The translations under genes and the position numbers were made by a program. Positions 23,186-31,829 of a stretch of 44,161 bases of DNA are shown here, piece by piece (the stretch's first letter is position 1; the number at the start of each line of letters is the position of its first letter). The DNA comes from Herbaspirillum sp. CF444 (GTDB taxonomy: Bacteria; Pseudomonadota; Gammaproteobacteria; Burkholderiales; Burkholderiaceae_D), in assembly GCF_000282135.1 (NCBI RefSeq), contig NZ_AKJW01000060.1:1-44161 (forward strand), read 5' to 3'. The notes under the pieces are model-generated. The model saw only the letters and a program-made list of their open reading frames with translations, ran no database searches and was not told the DNA's origin.

Positions 23186-24832
23186 TCAGTCGGAATCGAT
23201 GCGCATCCCTCCTGGAGAAGCCTGGTCGAAAATCAGGTGCACAATAGGCACAAGCGGTCGGTTTTTCAATGCCTCGTTAGTTCCATTTCCCTTCCCCTCA
23301 GTCACGTCCTTCAATGCCTGCTGCAAGTCTGCATGAGCCTTCTGCGATACATAGAAAAATGCCTCAATGTCCGGAATATCAGTGTCATCCCAAGGGGACA
23401 AAACCATTTCGTTATAAATTAGATACTTATTCCCCCCGGCGTTCACATCTACGACATTGGCAGCTTCCCAAGCCGAGGCACCAATGGCGGCATCGAACTG
23501 CGCTGTGTCGCGAACACTAAAGGAACATGTTTTCGTTCGATCTGTATAGTGCTTCAACTGATAAGCGATCAACCATTGAATTGAAGTTGCCTCGTCATCA
23601 AGCTTGAGCTCATGCTTGCAAGATCCCGGGTCAGCGAGGCTGCTCGCAGTCTGACTATTACTGCACTGGGAATGCAATACATCACGCCAGTCGTGTGCAG
23701 TTCCAGTATCGGCGTCTAATGAGTACAAACATTGAACTCGCTTTTTCAAGACGTCCGCAGAGGGCTTGAGGATGATGCCGAAGGCGTTATCCCACCCATA
23801 AAGAGCCCGAGACCCGGTGTCTGATCGCAAATAACTAAAAGAGACGGCTCCGCGCTCACGGGCAGCCGGAGATACCGTATAGGGATATGGCCCGCTGAAC
23901 ACCCGCACAATCAAACCTGAGCAATAGTATGCCGGTATCGCTTTGCCACCTTGGATGCAAGGGGAACGGTCATGCAAACGCGCATTCAGCTGATCAGCCA
24001 TCTCCCCAGGATTGTCCTCCAATAACTCAGTGAATCCGTCCGTTTGGCTAAAAGCCAGCACAGGCAATACCACGCCCGAATTTTTCCAATCAGCACGCAG
24101 TTTACGGGCCTGCAACTGCTCCCCCCCATTCCCCTTTGGATAAATCAGCGCCATATTTGCAGGCACGTTTGCTTTTAGATCGGCAACCTGCCATTCGGGC
24201 ATCGGAATTCCGGGTATGGCCTGCAACGATTTGCTGGCTTGGAGCGCAATGCTGAATTCACTATTTTGTGCGCTGAAAGAACACACATTGCCGGCATCGC
24301 GCCACTTCTTCCAGCTCTCATACGTTAAGTCTCCCGACACACTCAACACGCATGATGACGGATCGGCATCACCGGCATGGCTGTCACGCTCATCGGACCA
24401 ACATCCATGCGAGGAGCGGACTGCCCATGCATTAGGCCCTTCCGGCAAAACACACCAAGCCTGTATAACAGGGCGCCCCTGGAGTTGCGGTCCGGCAGGA
24501 AGTGTGAACGCCAGTGCAGTGTGACTCAGCGGCGAAGCCACTGTCATGGTCGTGTCCTTGCGTAAAAAGGCCGCGTCCTTGCTGATCACCGTTTCGTTAT
24601 CGACGATCCGGGCCAGTACACCCGAACACCATAGGGCGGCGGATGGATCCTTGCCACAAGCGGTGACGGTGGACTGCTGATACGCCGCATTCAGTGACTT
24701 AGCCACCTCCGCTCCCGTCGCAGCCCATCCCCTCCCTACCAACATCGAACTCAGCAACGCAACAACAATCATCGCCACCACTCTGAACCCACGGCGACCA
24801 AGATCCTGCCTTATAGAAAAAAGCGAATTCAT
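23186..24832 (-). CDS. Secreted cysteine-rich protein with internal duplication
   Basis: This 548-residue protein has a signal peptide (residues 1-37, hydrophobic VVAMIVVALLSSMLVGRGWA). It contains two tandem copies of a domain of about 230 residues. Copy one (about 45-275) runs from NAAYQQSTVTACG and WCSGVLARI to CVLSVSGDLTYESW and CSFSAQNSEF. Copy two (about 285-510) runs from NARLHDRSPC and YCSGLIVRV to CKHELKLDDEATSIQW and CSFSVRDTAQF. The paired cysteines are conserved in both, which suggests periplasmic or extracellular disulfides. I do not recognise the domain by name and see no catalytic motif. The start follows a GAGGAG ribosome binding site. It is the first gene of the leftward set and the only one with a clear signal peptide. 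The gap to the next gene is 135 bases. Confidence 0.8.
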   Translation of the reverse strand: MNSLFSIRQDLGRRGFRVVAMIVVALLSSMLVGRGWAATGAEVAKSLNAAYQQSTVTACGKDPSAALWCSGVLARIVDNETVISKDAAFLRKDTTMTVASPLSHTALAFTLPAGPQLQGRPVIQAWCVLPEGPNAWAVRSSHGCWSDERDSHAGDADPSSCVLSVSGDLTYESWKKWRDAGNVCSFSAQNSEFSIALQASKSLQAIPGIPMPEWQVADLKANVPANMALIYPKGNGGEQLQARKLRADWKNSGVVLPVLAFSQTDGFTELLEDNPGEMADQLNARLHDRSPCIQGGKAIPAYYCSGLIVRVFSGPYPYTVSPAARERGAVSFSYLRSDTGSRALYGWDNAFGIILKPSADVLKKRVQCLYSLDADTGTAHDWRDVLHSQCSNSQTASSLADPGSCKHELKLDDEATSIQWLIAYQLKHYTDRTKTCSFSVRDTAQFDAAIGASAWEAANVVDVNAGGNKYLIYNEMVLSPWDDTDIPDIEAFFYVSQKAHADLQQALKDVTEGKGNGTNEALKNRPLVPIVHLIFDQASPGGMRIDSD

Positions 24833-24954
24833 GGTTATCTCTCCTCTCTCCTGTCACACGTCAGATCGGAAACCAGCACCGACATCCTTCCATGAAAAGA
24901 GTAAAACCCGCTGAGCTTGCTGCCGTCAAGCGTGACACACATGATCACCGGAGA

Positions 24955-25000
24955 TTTGGGCCGAGTCTTATATAGAAAAGCAGGCACTACTCCTTATTAT
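24955..25000 (+). repeat. Dispersed core repeat, weak copy F
   Basis: The copy reads TTTGGGCCGAGTCTTATATA and, in frame, DLGRVLYRKAG, which parallels DLRQVLFEKA of copy E. It lies about 60-100 bases upstream of a small plus-strand frame at 25058 and points toward it. A second conserved block (TTATTAT) follows at the expected spacing. Confidence 0.45.
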
Positions 25001-25057
25001 GGAAACCTCATTACGAAAATCAAGAAAATACGTCATTTCCGATTGTGATATTTATTC

Positions 25058-25528
25058 ATGTTATCTCGTGCAAAATTGCTTGCCGTGGGCGTCGTCGTGG
25101 TAGCTCATTCTTCGTCGCCACTGATAGAACACCGCTGCCCCTTGGTGGAGGATCTTCATTTATCCAGAACCCGGATCGTCTCCCTATCGTCTCCCGAACT
25201 TTCGTGGTTCGGATGGGTTAATGACGACGATGGTAATGATGAGCATGCTCGGACATTTGTTGATGCCACGTACATACCGGGATCCTCGCCTTACGCGAAT
25301 GGACATTCTTCTGTTGGCCCGGTTTCTTGCCGATATAAATCGGAATATGGAAGTTTTCTCTTATACGAAAAAACATCTCCTGAAACAAAAGTCATACTCC
25401 GAAATAATGATGCTCGATGGATCAAACGATCTGCGAACAAGGGGGCCGCTTTCATTTGCAACGGTCCTTCGGTTGATGCCTGCAAATTCTTCACCACCGA
25501 TGCCGGCTCTTCTTTGTCTGTGCAATAA
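25058..25528 (+). CDS. Hypothetical protein, 156 aa
   Basis: This frame starts with ATG and a short hydrophobic stretch (LLAVGVVVVAHSS) that could be a weak signal peptide, and continues with protein-like segments such as PVSCRYKSEYGSFLLYEK and FICNGPSVDACKFF. No clear ribosome binding site is seen. It lies between repeat copy F and the class A penicillin-binding protein gene, on the same strand, 108 bases upstream of the latter. I recognise no family. A 130-residue minus-strand frame overlaps it, and I prefer the plus strand because of gene direction and residue composition. Confidence 0.4.
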   Translation: MLSRAKLLAVGVVVVAHSSSPLIEHRCPLVEDLHLSRTRIVSLSSPELSWFGWVNDDDGNDEHARTFVDATYIPGSSPYANGHSSVGPVSCRYKSEYGSFLLYEKTSPETKVILRNNDARWIKRSANKGAAFICNGPSVDACKFFTTDAGSSLSVQ

Positions 25529-25636
25529 ACAGCTTGCCGGCTCTCTTTGGCAATTATTATTTTTGCAATATCGCTTTTCACTATGTCACTCGCCAGATCA
25601 GTCAGGTAACTGGTTCTGCGCGGCGCGGCAAACACT

Positions 25637-27901
25637 ATGAACAAAAAACCAATTAAGCAAAATTCTTCTCCAAGCGTATTCAAGACCGCCTTGGTCGCGC
25701 TTCTGACTACCGTTGTGGTCTGCTCGGTTTCGGCAGGAATGTATTTGTATTACTGCGTTATCCCCAACCTTCCTTCGCTGGATGTCATTGACAATTACGC
25801 GCCTCAAATCCCATTAAGGGTCTATACCGCCGATAAAGTATTGATCGGCGAGTTCGGCGAAGAACACCGACGTTATATGTCTCTGACGGAGATACCCGTA
25901 ATGATGAAAAACGCTCTGTTGGCAATTGAGGATTCGCGCTTCTATGAGCACAGCGGAATTGATTGGTTTCGCGTCGCTGGTGCGGCACTCTCTCATCTTC
26001 ATGGTAGACACCAGGGCGGCTCCACCATCACCATGCAGTTGGCCAGGAATTTCTTTTTGAAAAGTGAGCAGTCAATATCTCGCAAAATTGGCGAGGCGCT
26101 GCTGGCATATAAGATTGAATCCACTTTCAGTAAGGACAAGATTCTCGAAGTCTATATGAATCAAATTTATCTTGGGGAGCGCTCATTTGGATTTGAAGCT
26201 GCCGCCGAGACTTATTTTGGCAAATCGCTAAAAGATCTTTCGATAGCGCAAACTGCAATGCTGGCGGGCCTTCCGCAAAGTCCCGGAAGCCATAATCCCA
26301 TCGCAAATTTTAAGCGTGCCAAACTAAGGCAGAAAGTCGTACTGAGAAGAATGTATGAGCTTGGCCATATAACCGAGAAGCAATACCAGGACGCTATCAA
26401 AGAGGCAGATTTAATCAAAGAACATCCGAATCAGAGAATCGACATGCATTCGGCATATGTTGCCGAATTTGTGCGCCAAATGTTGTATGCCCAATACAAG
26501 GATCATGCTTACACTCAGGGGTTTATCGTCATCACGACGGTACATAAATCTAGCCAGGATGCGGCTTACAATGCGATCAGGCGAAACACGTTGATTTACG
26601 ATCATCGCCGTGGTTATCGCGGCCCGGAATCTTTCGTGGAGATACCGCCCGACGCGGTCGAAGCCGATGACACTATTCAAGACGCGCTTGATGATCGTCC
26701 TGATTGCGATGACTTTATACCGGCAGTCGTATTGGCGGCATCCGAGAATCGCGTGCAACTACGAAATGCTCATGGTGAGGACATCATCATCGGCAACTCC
26801 GGCTTGAAATTCGTTGCTGCCGCGCTCCGCCCCTCAGCCTCTGCCAAACTAAGGATTCATCGAGGCTCAATAGTACGTATTGCCAAACGCGATTCCGAGC
26901 AATGGGAGATTACGCAGCTCCCTCTCGTTGCATCTGCGTTCGTGTCCTTGGAGGCCAATACCGGAGCGATACAGTCGATGATTGGCGGTTTCGATTTCTC
27001 GGTTCAGAAGATGAATCACGTTACTCAGGCATGGCGCCAGCCCGGCTCCGTTATCAAACCATTTTTTTATTCTGCAGCACTCGAAGCAGGCTTTTCTCCA
27101 TCAACGATCATTGACGATACCCCGCTGACCATACAGGCATCCGAGACAAATTACAAAGCTTGGTCACCACAAAATCACGACGGGAAATTTGAGGGACCAA
27201 TTTCCATGCGCCGAGCATTAGCTCGATCGAGAAATGTAGCCTCGGTGCGCCTATTGAAATCCATGACGATCCCCTATGCACGTACCTATCTGGAACGTTT
27301 TAGTTTCGATTCTTCCAAGCAGCCTAACAACCTGACAATTGCACTGGGAACCGGGCAGGTTACACCGTTGCAAATCGCGAGTGGATTCGCAACATTCGCC
27401 AATGGTGGCCTGCAAATTCAACCGTTTATGATTTCGCGGATTACAGACATGTCGGGAAAAGTTTTTTTCGAAAGGAAGGATACCCCCCTCCCTCGCGTCC
27501 TTGATCCACGAAATGCATTCATCATCGACAGCATTCTGAGAGATGTCACTCAATCAGGGACTGCAACACGCGCTAGTTTGCAATTGAAGCGAAATGATCT
27601 GGCCGGCAAAACGGGCACCACAAGCAATGCTTTCGATGGCTGGTATGCCGGTTATGGCGGTGGCTTGGTCGGCGTAGCTTGGATGGGATATGACACCCCC
27701 CGCACCCTAGGACAACATGAGTATGGTGCCAGTGTCGCACTGCCAATATGGATTGACTACATGAAAACCGCGTTACTGGATCGCCCGATATCGCTCCCAC
27801 CAACGCCAGATGGTTTGCTAATCGCTAACGGTGACTGGATGTATCAAGAGTATCTGTTGAATGGTGAGCCGCATCTGCAGTACGACACTTCACCCCCATG
27901 A
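25637..27901 (+). CDS. Class A penicillin-binding protein (PBP1A-like)
   Basis: This 754-residue bifunctional peptidoglycan synthase has an N-terminal membrane anchor (about 14-38, ALVALLTTVVVCSVSAGMYLY). The glycosyltransferase 51 domain (about 60-235) has catalytic Glu98 in AIEDSRFYEH, then GGSTITMQLARN and LPQSPGSHNP. An OB-like insert follows, then a transpeptidase domain with Ser471 in PGSVIKPF, SRN in RSRNVAS and Lys658 in KTGTTSNAFDGW. All catalytic motifs are intact. Length is near the lower end for PBP1A. It differs from a core mrcA by its place in an accessory region, followed 268 bases later by an FtsI-like gene. I infer an additional copy that may alter growth under stress or beta-lactams. 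Whether the genome has another mrcA cannot be seen here. Confidence 0.9.
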   Translation: MNKKPIKQNSSPSVFKTALVALLTTVVVCSVSAGMYLYYCVIPNLPSLDVIDNYAPQIPLRVYTADKVLIGEFGEEHRRYMSLTEIPVMMKNALLAIEDSRFYEHSGIDWFRVAGAALSHLHGRHQGGSTITMQLARNFFLKSEQSISRKIGEALLAYKIESTFSKDKILEVYMNQIYLGERSFGFEAAAETYFGKSLKDLSIAQTAMLAGLPQSPGSHNPIANFKRAKLRQKVVLRRMYELGHITEKQYQDAIKEADLIKEHPNQRIDMHSAYVAEFVRQMLYAQYKDHAYTQGFIVITTVHKSSQDAAYNAIRRNTLIYDHRRGYRGPESFVEIPPDAVEADDTIQDALDDRPDCDDFIPAVVLAASENRVQLRNAHGEDIIIGNSGLKFVAAALRPSASAKLRIHRGSIVRIAKRDSEQWEITQLPLVASAFVSLEANTGAIQSMIGGFDFSVQKMNHVTQAWRQPGSVIKPFFYSAALEAGFSPSTIIDDTPLTIQASETNYKAWSPQNHDGKFEGPISMRRALARSRNVASVRLLKSMTIPYARTYLERFSFDSSKQPNNLTIALGTGQVTPLQIASGFATFANGGLQIQPFMISRITDMSGKVFFERKDTPLPRVLDPRNAFIIDSILRDVTQSGTATRASLQLKRNDLAGKTGTTSNAFDGWYAGYGGGLVGVAWMGYDTPRTLGQHEYGASVALPIWIDYMKTALLDRPISLPPTPDGLLIANGDWMYQEYLLNGEPHLQYDTSPP

Positions 27902-28168
27902 GAAACATGTGCTCCAGACAGATGTTTCAATGCGTGTCTGCGCAGTCGCTCTAGAGAAATTCCTGATTGATCCGCCTCAAAAAAATATCTTGTGTATTCA
28001 TGACAAGAATGCACCAGCCATTGCCGCAAGAAACAGATATGCGGAATCCGCGCCAAGCCAACAGTTACCACGACAACTTTTCGGCCCAGCCCCTGACTTT
28101 GCAGAAGCACAGACATCAGCAAATTTTCCCGTCACTGCGAGCCGCGCCATTTTGTAGGTGTATTTGAC

Positions 28169-29929
28169 TTGAGATCCCCACTGCACAGGCTCAGAGCGAA
28201 AAAGCGTCTTCGCGTCGCCGGCGCCAAAGGTATGCCTTTTTCGGCGTCCCCACTGCTATCCAGACAGTTGCCGGAATGGCGATCAAAATTGGTCCTGTTT
28301 TTGTTTTTCTCTGCATTTGTACTTTTGGCATTACGGGGACTATGGCTGCAAAGCATCGCAAGTCATTTTCTGCAAGAGCAAGGCGCCATTCACTATGAGA
28401 GAACGATAGATTTTCCGTCCACCAGAGGAAAAATTGTCGATCGGAATGGTGAGATCCTGGCCGCATCAATTCCCGTAAAATCAGTATGGGCGATACCTGG
28501 CGACACTCGAAGCTCTCCTGCGTGGAAATTAAAACGACTCGCGCAACTACTCGACCTCACTGAGGAGGAAATGCGGAGGAAACTGAGTTCAGATCGCAAC
28601 TTCGTCTATTTGAAGCACCAAGTGACACCAGACAGAAGCAAAGAAATTCAGCATCTGCATATCACTGGGCTCTTTACTAGTGATGAGTTCAAACGATTTT
28701 ACCCAGAAGGCGAAGCCATTGCGCACGTCATCGGCTTTACCAATGCACAAGATGCAGGGCAAGATGGTCTTGAATTGGCCTACCAGAGCTCTCTCGTCGG
28801 AAAGCCCGGCATTCATCACATTATCAGGGACCGCTTAGGGCAGTTGGCCGAAGACGTCGAGCCAATGGTTCGACCAAAAGACGGAGAGGATCTGGTTTTA
28901 TCCTTGGACAGGAATATTCAACACGTGGTTTTTTCTGAATTACAAGCCACCATAGAAAAATTTGAAGCTAAGGCTGGATCTGCGATTGTCCTAGATTCCG
29001 AAACAGGAGAGATACTTGCACTGGCCAATTATCCTTCCTATGATCCGAATAACCGCGGTGCACTAGCCGGAAATGCACTACGAAACCGGGCGATTATTGA
29101 TACATTCGAGCCAGGATCGACATTCAAGCCATTTACTCTTTCCCTGGCACTAGACACAGAACTCGTCACGCCTGAAACAGTGGTTTCTACTTCGCCCGGG
29201 AAAATGGCCATTGGCAAATGGGTAATACATGACTCAAGCGTCCATGGCAATTTGACCGTCGCCGAAGTCATTCAAAAGTCATCGAATATTGGTACTGCCA
29301 AAATTGCCTTAAAAATGCCTGCCCAACAGATATGGGAAGAGCTGGTTAAATTTGGATTTGGACAAAGACCTGACATTGAGTTTCCCGGTGTTGCGGCGGG
29401 ACGCGTACGTCCATATGAGTCTTGGACGCCAATAGAACAAGCAACGATCAGCTATGGCCACGGGGTTTCTGTTTCATTATTGCAGCTTGCACACGCCTAT
29501 ATGGTTTTCGCGCGCAATGGCGATCAAATTCCCATTTCATTTCGAAAAATACGACAGCCGCCGCCACGCCAACAAATAGTTTCCCCAAAAACAGCGGCGC
29601 AAATGAGACAGATGTTGGAAGCAGTAGTTAGCTCACATGGAACTGCAACGAAAGCTCAACTACTGAATTACAGAGCAGGAGGGAAAACTGGAACTTCGTA
29701 CAAAATCGAAAAAGGGAAATATGTGAAAAAGTACATCAGCTCATTTGTTGGCATTGCGCCCATATCCCACCCTCGGATCGTAACGGCAATCATGATTGAC
29801 GAACCCACTACCGGCAGTCACTTTGGAGGATCTGTCGCAGCCCCCCTATTCTCAAAAATAACAGCCTACACATTGCACGCGCTGGGAGTTGCCCCTGATT
29901 CGACAATCGAATCTGCGCAATCGAACTAA
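28169..29929 (+). CDS. Class B penicillin-binding protein, FtsI (PBP3)-like
   Basis: This 586-residue protein is a monofunctional peptidoglycan transpeptidase of the septal FtsI type. A basic cytoplasmic tail is followed by one membrane helix (about 40-62, LVLFLFFSAFVLLALRGLWL), the PBP dimerisation domain (about 75-220, RTIDFPSTRGKIVDRNGEIL) and the transpeptidase domain with Ser317-x-x-Lys320 in GSTFKPF, SSN in KSSNIG and Lys506 in KTGTS. The long frame begins at a TTG at 28169; an ATG at 28232 would leave a shorter tail, and neither has a strong ribosome binding site. It is outside the mraZ-ftsL-ftsI division cluster and paired with a class A enzyme, so it is probably a second, specialised copy comparable in idea to the PBP3 paralogue of Salmonella. 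That role is an inference. Confidence 0.88.
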   Translation: MRSPLHRLRAKKRLRVAGAKGMPFSASPLLSRQLPEWRSKLVLFLFFSAFVLLALRGLWLQSIASHFLQEQGAIHYERTIDFPSTRGKIVDRNGEILAASIPVKSVWAIPGDTRSSPAWKLKRLAQLLDLTEEEMRRKLSSDRNFVYLKHQVTPDRSKEIQHLHITGLFTSDEFKRFYPEGEAIAHVIGFTNAQDAGQDGLELAYQSSLVGKPGIHHIIRDRLGQLAEDVEPMVRPKDGEDLVLSLDRNIQHVVFSELQATIEKFEAKAGSAIVLDSETGEILALANYPSYDPNNRGALAGNALRNRAIIDTFEPGSTFKPFTLSLALDTELVTPETVVSTSPGKMAIGKWVIHDSSVHGNLTVAEVIQKSSNIGTAKIALKMPAQQIWEELVKFGFGQRPDIEFPGVAAGRVRPYESWTPIEQATISYGHGVSVSLLQLAHAYMVFARNGDQIPISFRKIRQPPPRQQIVSPKTAAQMRQMLEAVVSSHGTATKAQLLNYRAGGKTGTSYKIEKGKYVKKYISSFVGIAPISHPRIVTAIMIDEPTTGSHFGGSVAAPLFSKITAYTLHALGVAPDSTIESAQSN

Positions 29930-30387
29930 TGCCTCGACTATTCCCCCATACATTTATAAAAAAAGCTTCAGGCACATTCTGATTGCAAGCTTTTATTTCA
30001 CTCAAAAAATTAAGCCGCATCTTATATAAGTGATCATCATGACTACTGGGGCACCACTACGCACTCGCAGATACGCCTAAGTACTTTGTCGTTGATTCCA
30101 ATATCCATATTTACGGCAAGTCTTATTTACTGCGCCGTTACCCTTCAGTATATTTGCGATGCATGACCGGCAGAAAAGTCTTGGACGCTATTTCCCAGTT
30201 TTTAATATGGCGTCGAAGAAATATCGCCACAGCTTTTTTGTATTTTTCTAGCAAATACTTTCGTTGGATGCGACAGTATTTTTCAAGCATACGAAAACCA
30301 TTTCTCTGATCATCTTGTTCTACGCTAGCTGATGCATTTGGAGTCAAGAGATGCAGGACATCCGCCCCAATGGAAGAAAGGTCGACA
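29930..30387. other. Intergenic region upstream of the TRIC gene
   Basis: This AT-rich 458-base stretch has no supportable gene. It includes weak repeat copy G (30110-30130) pointing toward the channel gene, and a GAAAGG ribosome binding site six bases before ATG 30388. Confidence 0.45.
30110..30130 (+). repeat. Dispersed core repeat, weak copy G
   Basis: The copy reads TTTACGGCAAGTCTTATTTA, matching the core at nearly all positions, and in frame reads LRQVLF. Similarity is lost after the core. It lies about 260 bases upstream of the TRIC-family gene in the same orientation. Confidence 0.45.
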
Positions 30388-30996
30388 ATGTTGCTACACT
30401 ATATTTATCTGGTGGCCATTACGGCTGAAGCTTCATCCGGTGCTATCGCAGGCATGCGCCGAGAGATGGATTTATTCGGCCTTTGCCTCGTCGGATCCAT
30501 TACTGCTCTGGGAGGCGGAACTGTCCGGGATATTCTCTTGGGCCACTATCCATTAGGTTGGGTTGCTCATCCCCAGTACTTGATATTTACTATCGGTGCA
30601 GCAATCATTTCCTCGCTAGCCGCACAAACTGTGCATCGTTTCAACATGGTCTTTTTAATCGTTGACGCCCTGGGCTTGGTCACTTTCACGATCATTGGCT
30701 GCGACATTGCCAGAACATACGAACACATGCACCCCAGTATCGTCATTGCGTTCGGCATGATCACGGGGATATTTGGCGGGCTCTTGCGGGACATTCTTTG
30801 CAACGAAATACCTCTTGTACTAAGGCGTGAGCTCTATGCAAGTATTTCATTAATTACTGGCTGCATATATCTTGGCCTGTTACAGACCAATGTGGATATA
30901 TCTATATCTGTTCTCGCATCCATTTCCATCGGTTTCTTACTTCGAATACTTGCAATATATTTGCATTGGGAACTTCCAAAATTTCAGAGGTTCTGA
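30388..30996 (+). CDS. TRIC-family cation channel (YadS/YicG, UPF0126)
   Basis: This 202-residue, mostly hydrophobic membrane protein belongs to the prokaryotic TRIC/UPF0126 family of trimeric potassium-permeable channels. The family consists of two inverted halves, each with a glycine-rich kink and RD pair. Here they are ALGGGTVRDILLG (about residue 40) and GIFGGLLRDILCNE (about 130). Seven hydrophobic segments are visible. The start at 30388 is preferred because GAAAGG sits six bases upstream; an ATG at 30370 would add six residues. It is a single gene between the FtsI-like gene and the Rhs tips, with no functional link evident. Confidence 0.9.
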   Translation: MLLHYIYLVAITAEASSGAIAGMRREMDLFGLCLVGSITALGGGTVRDILLGHYPLGWVAHPQYLIFTIGAAIISSLAAQTVHRFNMVFLIVDALGLVTFTIIGCDIARTYEHMHPSIVIAFGMITGIFGGLLRDILCNEIPLVLRRELYASISLITGCIYLGLLQTNVDISISVLASISIGFLLRILAIYLHWELPKFQRF

Positions 30997-31447
30997 CACC
31001 TCATAAGACAACTTGCCGCCATGAATTCTCCCCACGGACAGGCTGTCGCGTACGATAGCCATCTATTGCTTTCAATACCAGTAGGAACGTGAACCCGGGC
31101 GAAGGGTAAAGCCAGTCAATGCTTGAACGAGATCATCAGCGCGCTGATGATGTGACTGCAGCAGCAAACGGCGCCATGAAGCGAACACCGCCGGACTTTT
31201 GAAGTCCAAGCATTTTCAGCGCGGCTTCTTAGCAACTGGGATCGCGATCTCTCGCTCTATATGGTAAAGCGCACATACGATTAGAACCAGAGCCATGCAC
31301 AGCAATAATTTGAGATAGATGACGAGATAGTATTTGCACTATAAATATTCCTGCATCAATAACAAAACCATCTACTGCTCGAAGCATCGCAAATGCCTGT
31401 GAAATAGGTCTGCGCTCACAAAACAGCACACATCAAGGAAGTACCCC
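30997..31447. other. Intergenic region with no supportable gene
   Basis: I see no gene, repeat copy or terminator in this 450-base stretch. A 66-residue minus-strand frame at 31229-31429 has no ribosome binding site. A ribosome binding site (AAGGAAG) near the right end serves the ATG at 31448. Confidence 0.45.
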
Positions 31448-31749
31448 ATGCCAAACATACTTCAAGAAAATGCTGTCTCACTATCGCTTTCGAATGGCCC
31501 CCGCAGGTCATGGAAGACGAGACACCAAACGCCCTGTCATACGATCGCACCGCTCGCATCAACCCAGAGGTCGCCGAACAGTTGCACACGAGCTCCTCCT
31601 TGCTAGCGCCCCTACGTCTGGAGTTGTTTGATAACCATGACTACTCGTTGGCCGTTGTAGGCTACCCCGGGGCGGGCAAGCAGCGCTTTGTCGTGAGTCC
31701 GCAGAAGAACGGTGAAGTGCACATCATATACTTGTCGTCCTTATTGTGA
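31448..31749 (+). pseudogene. Frameshifted small hypothetical gene ahead of an Rhs tip
   Basis: An ATG at 31448 with a good AAGGAAG ribosome binding site opens MPNILQENAVSLSLSNGP. A frameshift at a run of five C (about 31498-31502) separates it from a 79-residue frame with strong protein character (ARINPEVAEQLHTSSSLL, LELFDNHDYSLAVVGYPGAG, VHIIYLSSLL) that stops at 31749. Joined, the product would be about 100 residues. It ends 80 bases before the next Rhs tip and may be a leader or partner protein. I recognise no family. If the frameshift is a sequencing artefact, the gene is intact. Confidence 0.45.
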
Positions 31750-31829
31750 ATTATTCAACTTCACTGGCCTACCCCCCTGCGATGTCCATGGGGTATCTCC
31801 ATAAATATTTATTCTCAAAATAAGCTGCT

